From assembly GCA_030867875.1 (NCBI GenBank), contig JAOWCC010001590.1:1-64000 (forward strand): a stretch of DNA of 64,000 bases. Reading direction: 5' to 3'. The position numbers and the translations under genes are program-made. The notes below the pieces were generated by a model. The model saw only the letters and a program-made list of their open reading frames with translations. It did not search any database and was not told where the DNA came from. This DNA comes from Actinernus sp. WN-2022. Taxonomy: Eukaryota; Cnidaria; Anthozoa; Actiniaria; Actinernidae. Numbering within the stretch: the first letter of the stretch is position 1; each line of letters begins with the position of its first letter. This document shows, in pieces, positions 1 through 13,838 of the stretch.

Positions 1-3000
1 CAGAATACTAATAGGGCTTATTAGTGATACAGAATACGAACTAAGCTAAGTAGAATTATGTGTGTAATAGATACAGAATACTAATAGAGCTTATTAGTGA
101 TACAGAATACGAACTAAGCTAAGTAGAATTATGTGTGTAATAGATACAGAATACTAATAGGGCTTATTAGTGATACAGAATACGAACTAAGCTAAGTAGA
201 ATTATGTGTGTAATAGATACAGAATACTAATAGGCTTATTAGTGATACAGAATACGAACTAAGCTAAGTAGAATTATGTGTGTAATAGATACAGAATACT
301 AATAGGGCTTATTAGTGATACAGAATACGAACTAAGCTAAGTAGAATTATGTGTGTAATAGATACAGAATACTAATAGGGCTTATTAGTGATACAGAATA
401 CGAACTAAGCTAAGTAGAATTATGTGTGTAATAGATACAGAATACTAATAGGCTTATTAGTGATACAGAATACGAACTAAGCTAAGTAGAATTATGTGTG
501 TAATAGATACAGAATACTAATAGGCTTATTAGTGATACAGAATACGAACTAAGCTAAGTAGAATTATGTGTGTAATAGATACAGAATACTAATAGGGCTT
601 ATTAGTGATACAGAATACGAACTAAGCTAAGTAGAATTATGTGTGTAATAGATACAGAATACTAATAGGCTTATTAGTGATACAGAATACGAACTAAGCT
701 AAGTAGAATTATGTGTGTAATAGATACAGAATACTAATAGGGCTTATTAGTGATACAGAATACGAACTAAGCTAAGTAGAATTATGTGTGTAATAGATAC
801 AGAATACTAATAGGGCTTATTAGTGATACAGAATACGAACTAAGCTAAGTAGAATTATGTGTGTAATAGATACAGAATACTAATAGGGCTTATTAGTGAT
901 ACAGAATACGAACTAAGCTAAGTAGAATTATGTGTGTAATAGATACAGAATACTAATAGGGCTTATTAGTGATACAGAATACGAACTAAGCTAAGTAGAA
1001 TTATGTGTGTAATAGATACAGAATACTAATAGGGCTTATTAGTGATACAGAATACGAACTAAGCTAAGTAGAATTATGTGTGTAATAGATACAGAATACT
1101 AATAGGGCTTATTAGTGATACAGAATACGAACTAAGCTAAGTAGAATTATGTGTGTAATAGATACAGAATACTAATAGGGCTTATTAGTGATACAGAATA
1201 CGAACTAAGCTAAGTAGAATTATGTGTGTAATAGATACAGAATACTAATAGGGCTTATTAGTGATACAGAATACGAACTAAGCTAAGTAGAATTATGTGT
1301 GTAATAGATACAGAATACTAATAGGGCTTATTAGTGATACAGAATACGAACTAAGCTAAGTAGAATTATGTGTGTAATAGATACAGAATACTAATAGGCT
1401 TATTAGTGATACAGAATACGAACTAAGCTAAGTAGAATTATGTGTGTAATAGATACAGAATACTAATAGGCTTATTAGTGATACAGAATACGAACTAAGC
1501 TAAGTAGAATTATGTGTGTAATAGATACAGAATACTAATAGAGCTTATTAGTGATACAGAATACGAACTAAGCTAAGTAGAATTATGTGTGTAATAGATA
1601 CAGAATACTAATAGGGCTTATTAGTGATACAGAATACGAACTAAGCTAAGTAGAATTATGTGTGTAATAGATACAGAATACTAATAGGGCTTATTAGTGA
1701 TACAGAATACGAACTAAGCTAAGTAGAATTATGTGTGTAATAGATACAGAATACTAATAGGCTTATTAGTGATACAGAATACGAACTAAGCTAAGTAGAA
1801 TTATGTGTGTAATAGATACAGAATACTAATAGGCTTATTAGTGATACAGAATACGAACTAAGCTAAGTAGAATTATGTGTGTAATAGATACAGAATACTA
1901 ATAGGGCTTATTAGTGATACAGAATACGAACTAAGCTAAGTAGAATTATGTGTGTAATAGATACAGAATACTAATAGGCTTATTAGTGATACAGAATACG
2001 AACTAAGCTAAGTAGAATTATGTGTGTAATAGATACAGAATACTAATAGGGCTTATTAGTGATACAGAATACGAACTAAGCTAAGTAGAATTATGTGTGT
2101 AATAGATACAGAATACTAATAGAGCTTATTAGTGATACAGAATACGAACTAAGCTAAGTAGAATTATGTGTGTAATAGATACAGAATACTAATAGGCTTA
2201 TTAGTGATACAGAATACGAACTAAGCTAAGTAGAATTATGTGTGTAATAGATACAGAATACTAATAGGCTTATTAGTGATACAGAATACGAACTAAGCTA
2301 AGTAGAATTATGTGTGTAATAGATACAGAATACTAATAGGGCTTATTAGTGATACAGAATACGAACTAAGCTAAGTAGAATTATGTGTGTAATAGATACA
2401 GAATACTAATAGGCTTATTAGTGATACAGAATACGAACTAAGCTAAGTAGAATTATGTGTGTAATAGATACAGAATACTAATAGGGCTTATTAGTGATAC
2501 AGAATACGAACTAAGCTAAGTAGAATTATGTGTGTAATAGATACAGAATACTAATAGAGCTTATTAGTGATACAGAATACGAACTAAGCTAAGTAGAATT
2601 ATGTGTGTAATAGATACAGAATACTAATAGGCTTATTAGTGATACAGAATACGAACTAAGCTAAGTAGAATTATGTGTGTAATAGATACAGAATACTAAT
2701 AGGCTTATTAGTGATACAGAATACGAACTAAGCTAAGTAGAATTATGTGTGTAATAGATACAGAATACTAATAGGCTTATTAGTGATACAGAATACGAAC
2801 TAAGCTAAGTAGAATTATGTGTGTAATAGATACAGAATACTAATAGGGCTTATTAGTGATACAGAATACGAACTAAGCTAAGTAGAATTATGTGTGTAAT
2901 AGATACAGAATACTAATAGGCTTATTAGTGATACAGAATACGAACTAAGCTAAGTAGAATTATGTGTGTAATAGATACAGAATACTAATAGGGCTTATTA

Positions 3001-6000
3001 GTGATACAGAATACGAACTAAGCTAAGTAGAATTATGTGTGTAATAGATACAGAATACTAATAGAGCTTATTAGTGATACAGAATACGAACTAAGCTAAG
3101 TAGAATTATGTGTGTAATAGATACAGAATACTAATAGGCTTATTAGTGATACAGAATACGAACTAAGCTAAGTAGAATTATGTGTGTAATAGATACAGAA
3201 TACTAATAGGCTTATTAGTGATACAGAATACGAACTAAGCTAAGTAGAATTATGTGTGTAATAGATACAGAATACTAATAGGGCTTATTAGTGATACAGA
3301 ATACGAACTAAGCTAAGTAGAATTATGTGTGTAATAGATACAGAATACTAATAGGGCTTATTAGTGATACAGAATACGAACTAAGCTAAGTAGAATTATG
3401 TGTGTAATAGATACAGAATACTAATAGGCTTATTAGTGATACAGAATACGAACTAAGCTAAGTAGAATTATGTGTGTAATAGATACAGAATACTAATAGG
3501 CTTATTAGTGATACAGAATACGAACTAAGCTAAGTAGAATTATGTGTGTAATAGATACAGAATACTAATAGGGCTTATTAGTGATACAGAATACGAACTA
3601 AGCTAAGTAGAATTATGTGTGTAATAGATACAGAATACTAATAGGCTTATTAGTGATACAGAATACGAACTAAGCTAAGTAGAATTATGTGTGTAATAGA
3701 TACAGAATACTAATAGGGCTTATTAGTGATACAGAATACGAACTAAGCTAAGTAGAATTATGTGTGTAATAGATACAGAATACTAATAGGGCTTATTAGT
3801 GATACAGAATACGAACTAAGCTAAGTAGAATTATGTGTGTAATAGATACAGAATACTAATAGGGCTTATTAGTGATACAGAATACGAACTAAGCTAAGTA
3901 GAATTATGTGTGTAATAGATACAGAATACTAATAGGCTTATTAGTGATACAGAATACGAACTAAGCTAAGTAGAATTATGTGTGTAATAGATACAGAATA
4001 CTAATAGGGCTTATTAGTGATACAGAATACGAACTAAGCTAAGTAGAATTATGTGTGTAATAGATACAGAATACTAATAGGGCTTATTAGTGATACAGAA
4101 TACGAACTAAGCTAAGTAGAATTATGTGTGTAATAGATACAGAATACTAATAGGGCTTATTAGTGATACAGAATACGAACTAAGCTAAGTAGAATTATGT
4201 GTGTAATAGATACAGAATACTAATAGGGCTTATTAGTGATACAGAATACGAACTAAGCTAAGTAGAATTATGTGTGTAATAGATACAGAATACTAATAGG
4301 GCTTATTAGTGATACAGAATACGAACTAAGCTAAGTAGAATTATGTGTGTAATAGATACAGAATACTAATAGGCTTATTAGTGATACAGAATACGAACTA
4401 AGCTAAGTAGAATTATGTGTGTAATAGATACAGAATACTAATAGGCTTATTAGTGATACAGAATACGAACTAAGCTAAGTAGAATTATGTGTGTAATAGA
4501 TACAGAATACTAATAGAGCTTATTAGTGATACAGAATACGAACTAAGCTAAGTAGAATTATGTGTGTAATAGATACAGAATACTAATAGGGCTTATTAGT
4601 GATACAGAATACGAACTAAGCTAAGTAGAATTATGTGTGTAATAGATACAGAATACTAATAGGGCTTATTAGTGATACAGAATACGAACTAAGCTAAGTA
4701 GAATTATGTGTGTAATAGATACAGAATACTAATAGGGCTTATTAGTGATACAGAATACGAACTAAGCTAAGTAGAATTATGTGTGTAATAGATACAGAAT
4801 ACTAATAGGCTTATTAGTGATACAGAATACGAACTAAGCTAAGTAGAATTATGTGTGTAATAGATACAGAATACTAATAGGGCTTATTAGTGATACAGAA
4901 TACGAACTAAGCTAAGTAGAATTATGTGTGTAATAGATACAGAATACTAATAGGCTTATTAGTGATACAGAATACGAACTAAGCTAAGTAGAATTATGTG
5001 TGTAATAGATACAGAATACTAATAGGGCTTATTAGTGATACAGAATACGAACTAAGCTAAGTAGAATTATGTGTGTAATAGATACAGAATACTAATAGAG
5101 CTTATTAGTGATACAGAATACGAACTAAGCTAAGTAGAATTATGTGTGTAATAGATACAGAATACTAATAGGCTTATTAGTGATACAGAATACGAACTAA
5201 GCTAAGTAGAATTATGTGTGTAATAGATACAGAATACTAATAGGCTTATTAGTGATACAGAATACGAACTAAGCTAAGTAGAATTATGTGTGTAATAGAT
5301 ACAGAATACTAATAGGGCTTATTAGTGATACAGAATACGAACTAAGCTAAGTAGAATTATGTGTGTAATAGATACAGAATACTAATAGGCTTATTAGTGA
5401 TACAGAATACGAACTAAGCTAAGTAGAATTATGTGTGTAATAGATACAGAATACTAATAGGGCTTATTAGTGATACAGAATACGAACTAAGCTAAGTAGA
5501 ATTATGTGTGTAATAGATACAGAATACTAATAGAGCTTATTAGTGATACAGAATACGAACTAAGCTAAGTAGAATTATGTGTGTAATAGATACAGAATAC
5601 TAATAGGCTTATTAGTGATACAGAATACGAACTAAGCTAAGTAGAATTATGTGTGTAATAGATACAGAATACTAATAGGCTTATTAGTGATACAGAATAC
5701 GAACTAAGCTAAGTAGAATTATGTGTGTAATAGATACAGAATACTAATAGGGCTTATTAGTGATACAGAATACGAACTAAGCTAAGTAGAATTATGTGTG
5801 TAATAGATACAGAATACTAATAGGCTTATTAGTGATACAGAATACGAACTAAGCTAAGTAGAATTATGTGTGTAATAGATACAGAATACTAATAGGGCTT
5901 ATTAGTGATACAGAATACGAACTAAGCTAAGTAGAATTATGTGTGTAATAGATACAGAATACTAATAGGCTTATTAGTGATACAGAATACGAACTAAGCT

Positions 6001-9000
6001 AAGTAGAATTATGTGTGTAATAGATACAGAATACTAATAGGGCTTATTAGTGATACAGAATACGAACTAAGCTAAGTAGAATTATGTGTGTAATAGATAC
6101 AGAATACTAATAGGCTTATTAGTGATACAGAATACGAACTAAGCTAAGTAGAATTATGTGTGTAATAGATACAGAATACTAATAGGCTTATTAGTGATAC
6201 AGAATACGAACTAAGCTAAGTAGAATTATGTGTGTAATAGATACAGAATACTAATAGGGCTTATTAGTGATACAGAATACGAACTAAGCTAAGTAGAATT
6301 ATGTGTGTAATAGATACAGAATACTAATAGGGCTTATTAGTGATACAGAATACGAACTAAGCTAAGTAGAATTATGTGTGTAATAGATACAGAATACTAA
6401 TAGGGCTTATTAGTGATACAGAATACGAACTAAGCTAAGTAGAATTATGTGTGTAATAGATACAGAATACTAATAGGGCTTATTAGTGATACAGAATACG
6501 AACTAAGCTAAGTAGAATTATGTGTGTAATAGATACAGAATACTAATAGGGCTTATTAGTGATACAGAATACGAACTAAGCTAAGTAGAATTATGTGTGT
6601 AATAGATACAGAATACTAATAGGGCTTATTAGTGATACAGAATACGAACTAAGCTAAGTAGAATTATGTGTGTAATAGATACAGAATACTAATAGAGCTT
6701 ATTAGTGATACAGAATACGAACTAAGCTAAGTAGAATTATGTGTGTAATAGATACAGAATACTAATAGGCTTATTAGTGATACAGAATACGAACTAAGCT
6801 AAGTAGAATTATGTGTGTAATAGATACAGAATACTAATAGAGCTTATTAGTGATACAGAATACGAACTAAGCTAAGTAGAATTATGTGTGTAATAGATAC
6901 AGAATACTAATAGGGCTTATTAGTGATACAGAATACGAACTAAGCTAAGTAGAATTATGTGTGTAATAGATACAGAATACTAATAGGGCTTATTAGTGAT
7001 ACAGAATACGAACTAAGCTAAGTAGAATTATGTGTGTAATAGATACAGAATACTAATAGGGCTTATTAGTGATACAGAATACGAACTAAGCTAAGTAGAA
7101 TTATGTGTGTAATAGATACAGAATACTAATAGGCTTATTAGTGATACAGAATACGAACTAAGCTAAGTAGAATTATGTGTGTAATAGATACAGAATACTA
7201 ATAGGCTTATTAGTGATACAGAATACGAACTAAGCTAAGTAGAATTATGTGTGTAATAGATACAGAATACTAATAGGCTTATTAGTGATACAGAATACGA
7301 ACTAAGCTAAGTAGAATTATGTGTGTAATAGATACAGAATACTAATAGGGCTTATTAGTGATACAGAATACGAACTAAGCTAAGTAGAATTATGTGTGTA
7401 ATAGATACAGAATACTAATAGAGCTTATTAGTGATACAGAATACGAACTAAGCTAAGTAGAATTATGTGTGTAATAGATACAGAATACTAATAGGCTTAT
7501 TAGTGATACAGAATACGAACTAAGCTAAGTAGAATTATGTGTTTAATAGATACAGAATACTAATAGGCTTATTAGTGATACAGAATACGAACTAAGCTAA
7601 GTAGAATTATGTGTGTAATAGATACAGAATACTAATAGGGCTTATTAGTGATACAGAATACGAACTAAGCTAAGTAGAATTATGTGTGTAATAGATACAG
7701 AATACTAATAGGCTTATTAGTGATACAGAATACGAACTAAGCTAAGTAGAATTATGTGTGTAATAGATACAGAATACTAATAGGGCTTATTAGTGATACA
7801 GAATACGAACTAAGCTAAGTAGAATTATGTGTGTAATAGATACAGAATACTAATAGAGCTTATTAGTGATACAGAATACGAACTAAGCTAAGTAGAATTA
7901 TGTGTGTAATAGATACAGAATACTAATAGGCTTATTAGTGATACAGAATACGAACTAAGCTAAGTAGAATTATGTGTGTAATAGATACAGAATACTAATA
8001 GGCTTATTAGTGATACAGAATACGAACTAAGCTAAGTAGAATTATGTGTGTAATAGATACAGAATACTAATAGGCTTATTAGTGATACAGAATACGAACT
8101 AAGCTAAGTAGAATTATGTGTGTAATAGATACAGAATACTAATAGGCTTATTAGTGATACAGAATACGAACTAAGCTAAGTAGAATTATGTGTGTAATAG
8201 ATACAGAATACTAATAGGGCTTATTAGTGATACAGAATACGAACTAAGCTAAGTAGAATTATGTGTGTAATAGATACAGAATACTAATAGAGCTTATTAG
8301 TGATACAGAATACGAACTAAGCTAAGTAGAATTATGTGTGTAATAGATACAGAATACTAATAGGCTTATTAGTGATACAGAATACGAACTAAGCTAAGTA
8401 GAATTATGTGTGTAATAGATACAGAATACTAATAGGGCTTATTAGTGATACAGAATACGAACTAAGCTAAGTAGAATTATGTGTGTAATAGATACAGAAT
8501 ACTAATAGGCTTATTAGTGATACAGAATACGAACTAAGCTAAGTAGAATTATGTGTGTAATAGATACAGAATACTAATAGGGCTTATTAGTGATACAGAA
8601 TACGAACTAAGCTAAGTAGAATTATGTGTGTAATAGATACAGAATACTAATAGAGCTTATTAGTGATACAGAATACGAACTAAGCTAAGTAGAATTATGT
8701 GTGTAATAGATACAGAATACTAATAGGGCTTATTAGTGATACAGAATACGAACTAAGCTAAGTAGAATTATGTGTGTAATAGATACAGAATACTAATAGG
8801 GCTTATTAGTGATACAGAATACGAACTAAGCTAAGTAGAATTATGTGTGTAATAGATACAGAATACTAAAAGGCTTATTAGTGATACAGAATACGAACTA
8901 AGCTAAGTAGAATTATGTGTGTAATAGATACAGAATACTAATAGGGCTTATTAGTGATACAGAATACGAACTAAGCTAAGTAGAATTATGTGTGTAATAG

Positions 9001-9153
9001 ATACAGAATACTAATAGGCTTATTAGTGATAAAGAATACGAACTAAGCTAAGTAGAATTATGTGTGTAATAGATACAGAATACTAATAGGCTTATTAGTG
9101 ATACAGAATACGAACTAAGCTAAGTAGAATTATGTGTGTAATAGATACAGAAT
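1..9153. repeat. 73/72-bp satellite array, about 126 units
   Basis: A head-to-tail array fills the left edge and stops abruptly at 9153. The unit starts CAGAATACTAATAGGG and is 73 bp, or 72 bp when one G is missing. Each unit contains GATACAGAATAC twice, so it probably arose from two related sub-units of about 28 and 45 bp. The only regular variable site reads GGG, GAG or GG after TAATA. Otherwise I saw just three substitutions (about 7543, 8870 and 9032), two of them near the right edge. All frames contain frequent stops, so it is non-coding. It extends beyond the window. Confidence 0.98.
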
Positions 9154-11112
9154 GAGAGGCCGTGTTTATCGGATTATTGGTCGTAAGATAAAATGGTTTC
9201 AAGTTTCCATAGTCGTTTTCTCAACACAATAACATGCGGGGCTACGTTTCACACAAACTTACGCACGAACCTATAAGTAAAACGCATGTTTCTACTATTT
9301 TTTCCAAAAAGGAAAGGAAAGAACGAAGTTTTGAATAGAAATATGCATTTACAAGAGCGACGCGTTGAGAAAATGACATCACGACAGCAAACCGCTGGTC
9401 GAAAATCGCTTCAGTAATGGCGGACATGACAGTAAACTCTCTGCAAAATTCATAGGGTAATTTGGTCCTTTGGTAATATGTTTCACTGATTTGAATATTT
9501 TCGGTACACTGTGTCGTTTTGGAAGACAAAAAAGTAGAAAAGAAAATGGTCGAATTCATCGTAGTGGCACTTTAATAGTCAGTTGACCAGCTAATATGGC
9601 TGTTTTTTTAATTGTATACGGTTTTTAGCTCGCCTAAAGGCTGCCAAAATACACATAACTCGTAACCATATTTGGCTCGAGGTCATGATGTACGGACCGA
9701 GCACATGAAAGTGCGCACGTGGTCATAAGAGTCACGTGATGAACAACCGTATTAGCTGGTTATCCAACTAATAACATCTGTTGATGATGTAGTTAATAAG
9801 TTCATTCAAGCGTTCACGTTGCTTTGAACATGTGTAACATAAACGTATTAGAAATATTGTCAAAGATGTCGCTGTACGGATGTACGTTGTTATTGGATGA
9901 AACCAGGAGTATATTACACAGGAGTGTTCCTGTGCCCTTGTGTTGGCCCCTAACACAGTAGATGGTGTGTCTATTTTTATCCGCGAAGTTCTGGTATGCG
10001 ATTACGTTGTCTTTTGTTCTCTTGCGTTTTAGTATTTTTTAGCAGTTAGAACCGTGTTAATTTCAATTTTTCAGTGCATCCTGATTGGTTAAAAGTGACG
10101 GCCTTTGTTTCTTCTCGCGGGAAAGTCTATGCTAAAAATAACTCTACCGGCTACAGTGTTGTGTGACAATATAATGTGGGAACAGGTACACTCCTCTGTA
10201 ATATACTCCTGATGAAACACACTATCTGTACATGCTGTTCCTTTTTCCTTCTCCTTGTTTCTGTACTCATTTGTGTTTCTCCTTACCTTCCTTTGCGAGT
10301 ACTGTGCAGTCTTCCTTGCCATGCCGCATGGTAGGCATTCACTTCGGACGAAGCCGTGATTTGAGCATTCTTGATGCGACCATTGCGCATGCCCAGTGGA
10401 CCACTGCACGGGGCAACTAAATCAAAGCGAAATGTTAGGTAAAAAATGAGACGAGCTCCCACGCAGAAGTAAAATCAAACATAAGATAAGCTGAGATTGT
10501 TCTAAGAGAGATGAACATCTGAAGTTCACTATGTTTGAAATGAGATATTGGACTTGAAAAGACGCCATTTTTCGTCTAAGAAATTTATTACGAAATGACA
10601 AGACATATTAACCGTCTCATAAGTCCCATAGCGATAATAAGTAAGGAAAGCATGGAAAGCATTTGGGATGAGGCTAAATATGAACATGGTAAGTCGTACA
10701 CAATACGTATGCAGTGTACGCTTAAAGCCATTGAGGAACTCGGGGAATTCACATCCCACATGTAAAATGTATTGCAGTGTTCTTGGGTCGAATGAGCCTT
10801 TTGCAGGAATGCAATCACGTGGTTGTACTGGGTAGCAAAAAATCTTAATTCATATATTTAAAGGCACTTGTACGAGATCGGTAGTATTATCAGCAAAACC
10901 TGTTTGTTAATGCAATTTTCCACCTCCAATCGATTATCGATCTTTCTAAATCAGCGTTTTTAAAGATGGCTTGCCCTCCAGCATCCATGGCAACGCCTTT
11001 CCCATTGGTATCACGAGCTGAATTCATTCGTTAACGAAGTATTATAACAACACGTGACTTTGTCCTGCAAAAGGCATATTATGAGGTCGGTCAGTCCATG
11101 ATGGTAATCATG
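9154..11112. other. Unassigned non-coding stretch next to the satellite
   Basis: No recognisable coding or mobile sequence was found. The open frames here are short, overlap on both strands and resemble no family I know. It may be intergenic DNA 3' of the discoidin gene, or part of an intron if that gene continues to the left of the satellite. Confidence 0.5.
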
Positions 11113-11739
11113 TCACGTGCTTGGATACCACTTAGCAACGTTATGCTGGTTAGCAAAGTATGCAGATTCACGCTCTGGGCCGGGTTGTTCAAAGCACGAT
11201 TAGTGTTAATCCTGGATTAACTCTGCACAGAACCTATTGGTTGTAATGGAAATTATCCCTGGATTAGCACTAATCGGGCTTTGAACAACCCGGCCCTGTG
11301 GAATACAGTAATGTCCATGAACATTTGTATGCACTTCCAAGGCCAGGATGTCCTTTGAAGTGCATACAACAGCTTTCTTGACCTCACATAAACTACAGTA
11401 TTCGGAGCGTGACAATTCAATTCAATTTGTATGTACACTATTTATAAGCACTAGTTACATAGACATACGGTAAACATACAGCAGAGTAAAGAAAATAAAA
11501 TAATATACAGAGGTTATAAAAGGTAATTGTGCGGCAGCCAAAGTAGCATAAGCTTTCGAGTTGGCTGCCGCAATGTTTGTGTAGTAATCAGACTTAGCTC
11601 AAATAGTAAGTGTTAATAGATGTTGGAGAAGCAAAGGAAAAAAGGAAAAAAAGGAAAACAAAAAGTCAAAATGGGAGTCAAATGACGCTGGTTAGTTGTC
11701 AACCAGTATGACGTTGCTAAGTGGTATCCAAGCACATGA
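11113..11739. mobile_element. TIR element of about 630 bp carrying a nested MITE
   Basis: Two 44-bp arms, 11113-11156 (TCACGTGCTTGGATACCACT...) and 11696-11739, are inverted copies with about six mismatches. The interior holds a complete second MITE (11177-11296), a short hairpin (GCGGCAGCCAA / TTGGCTGCCGC, 11532-11572) and an AATTCAATTCAA tract near 11416. No transposase is present. CCTGCAAA-like motifs lie just outside both arms in direct orientation and may be an old target duplication, but this is weak. Confidence 0.75.
11177..11296. mobile_element. Palindromic MITE with GGGCCGGGTTG termini, 120 bp
   Basis: The left end GGGCCGGGTTGTTCAAAGC and the right end GCTTTGAACAACCCGGCCC are inverted copies. 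The interior is also largely self-complementary (GATTAGTGTTAATCC against GGATTAGCACTAATC). It is a full-length non-autonomous TIR element with no coding capacity, inserted inside the larger TIR element at 11113-11739. I recognise this type of end as common in marine invertebrate genomes, but the superfamily is not assigned. Confidence 0.85.
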
Positions 11740-11873
11740 ACCGATCCTGCAAAGGGCCTATTTTACCTGCGTTTCTCTATTTTTCAAGTTTAGAAATAGA
11801 TGGTAAGGAAGCACTTATGTCAAAGACATGGAAATTAAAACAACTATCGTCCGACCGACCTCGCTTTCATGAT

Positions 11874-11965
11874 TCAACCCCAGGACACTGCAATGGATTT
11901 TGTATGTGGTCTACGGTTAGCGAATTCAATGTTTAACATCACGGCACTTCTACCAGTGTCATTAC
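11874..11965 (-). other. Candidate 3' extension of the last exon ending in TGA
   Basis: The last confirmed discoidin exon ends at 11966 with TGCGAAG followed by GTAATG. That could be a 5' splice site like those of the nine other domains. If it is not spliced, the frame stays open for about 30 more codons (starting GNDTGRSAV) and stops at TGA 11874-11876, giving 1752 residues. I saw no convincing AATAAA on the minus strand within the next few hundred bases. A spliced continuation to the left is therefore equally possible. Confidence 0.35.
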
Positions 11966-12524
11966 CTTCGCATCCATAGAGCTCCACTCGCATAGACATC
12001 CAGCTTCGCCAAGTAATAGGATAAACTCGTACGTACATTGCTCGGAAAGGTCTAACGAACTGCTTGTAAACGATGCTGTGTCTGTCTGTATTACCACTGA
12101 ACGTCTGTTAAAGGAGAAACAATCCATAAAATAATTATTGTGATTTGATTCGTTACAACGTATAGCCGCATATATTACGTAATTGCGTCTACGAATTTCA
12201 GGTGTGGCTTACTCCAATCTCGTAGTGTATTTGAATTTTTTTTATTTAAACACGTCTTTAGTGGCATGTTCTATATAGTTATGACTTCCCCGAGTACGCA
12301 TTTCTCTTGCTGGTATTAAGTATTTAGTTTTATCCTCCTCTATGTCCGTTCATAGGCAACTGGGTCGCACTGGTCGCTATAACGAATTGTTGGCTCTAAG
12401 TGTGTTCTATCTATCAAGTAAGTCCTATACTTATATTTATGTTGTACCATATGCTGACGTCCCTATAATTCAGTGTAAGACTGCGAAAGGGTTAAAATAA
12501 ACTGACATTATCATTGTTATTATA

Positions 12525-12564
<40 letters not shown>

Positions 12565-13838
12565 ATTAATATTAATATTAGGTCATGAGTTATCTTATAT
12601 AACATAATTAAGTGTGTTCGTTTACGCCTTACTGCAAGAGACTCTTGAATCATGGTCGTTACACTCGAGTTTGATCTTAATGAAGGAGTTAAAACGAAAA
12701 TAGGCAAAGTGCGAATACACCGTAAAAGAAACACGAAAAGACAGTCGCTTTTAAAGGCCTAAATCCACCAAAAATAATGGTTCCTTGTCACTACAATCCC
12801 TTACGCGCGAAAACCTTTAACTTCATGTAAGATTTTGAAACTCAAAACAGGAGATACAAAAAAGTGAAGAAAGGAGGTAATAAAGGAAAATGCACTCTTT
12901 AAAGAGGCGAACATATTTGTATGTGTCATTTTGAATCAGTTTGGCTCAAGGAAGTGGAAGTGGAAGCTAGTGTTCATCCGCCATCTACTTTTGCATTTGT
13001 TTTTGTATGGTACATTGACATATCGTCCTACCTTGTAGGCAACTCCTCGTCGAGACGTGTACCATTTATATGCCACTCCATTAACACTGTACTTCACTCT
13101 GTATTTTGTCACCCACTGATGAGCGTCCTGTCGACCCTGTGTCGCTATTCCTTTGATTGTTCTAACATTCATTAAGTTGATCTGTAGAGATAAAAAAATG
13201 TAGAGAATAAAAATACTTGAGAGAAAATCGGTGTGATTGGGGGATCACTCGAGCAATCACATCGCTCACACTAACGACCAATCAGATCGCTAACATATAC
13301 GACCAATTAGATCGCTAACACTTACGACCAATCGGATTGCTAACACATACGACCAATCAGATCGCTAACACTAACGACCAATCAGATCGCTGACACTAAC
13401 AACAAATCAGATCGCTGACACTAACGGCCAACCAGATCGCTAACACATACGACCAATCAGATTGCTTACACATACGACCAATCAGATCGCTAACACTAAC
13501 GACCAATCAGATCGCTGACACTAGCAACCAATCATATCGCTGACACTAACGGCCAATCAGATCGCCACCACTAACGACCAAACAGATCGCTAACACATAC
13601 GACCAATCAGATCGTTGGCACACACACACACAGGCAGACACATGAACTTTAATAGTATCAATAATGTTTTCACATACCTCCAACCATTGGCCAACTCTGC
13701 TTGGTTTTGCGCTCCACGACCATCGGTGGTTGAGTCGTCCATTCCATGGAGCGAGATAGTGATTGTAGAATGTTGACGCTGTCATGCGACCGTCCCTTAC
13801 CCGTCGGTCCTCCAAGCCAAGAGGCATAAAACAGCGAT
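11966..13838 (-). CDS. Discoidin (F5/8 type C) domain 10, exons 28-30
   Basis: Residues 1573-1722 come from 13678-13838 (1 to 0), 13032-13181 (0 to 0) and 11966-12104 (0 to 1). Motifs are CFMPLGLEDRRVRDGRMTAS, APWNGRLNHRWSW, QWLE, then INLMNVRTIKGIATQGR, HQWVTKYRVKYSVNG, then TFSGNTDRHSIVYK, MYVRVYPITWRSWMSMRVEL and YGC. The normally conserved VDFG strand is degenerate (INLMN), and no alternative donor was found that would restore it. CCAAT-type minisatellites sit in the introns on both sides of its first exon. Confidence 0.9.

Noticed and set aside
1..9153. CRISPR-like repeat array
   Set aside because: Units follow each other without unique spacers, vary at only one site, and the surrounding sequence is eukaryotic with spliced genes. 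It is a satellite.
11450..11590. Possible terminal exon after exon 30 (frame starting KSDYYTN and ending in a hydrophobic stretch)
   Set aside because: It has a pyrimidine tract and a phase-compatible AG, but it lies inside a TIR element with a hairpin, and nothing links it to the gene.
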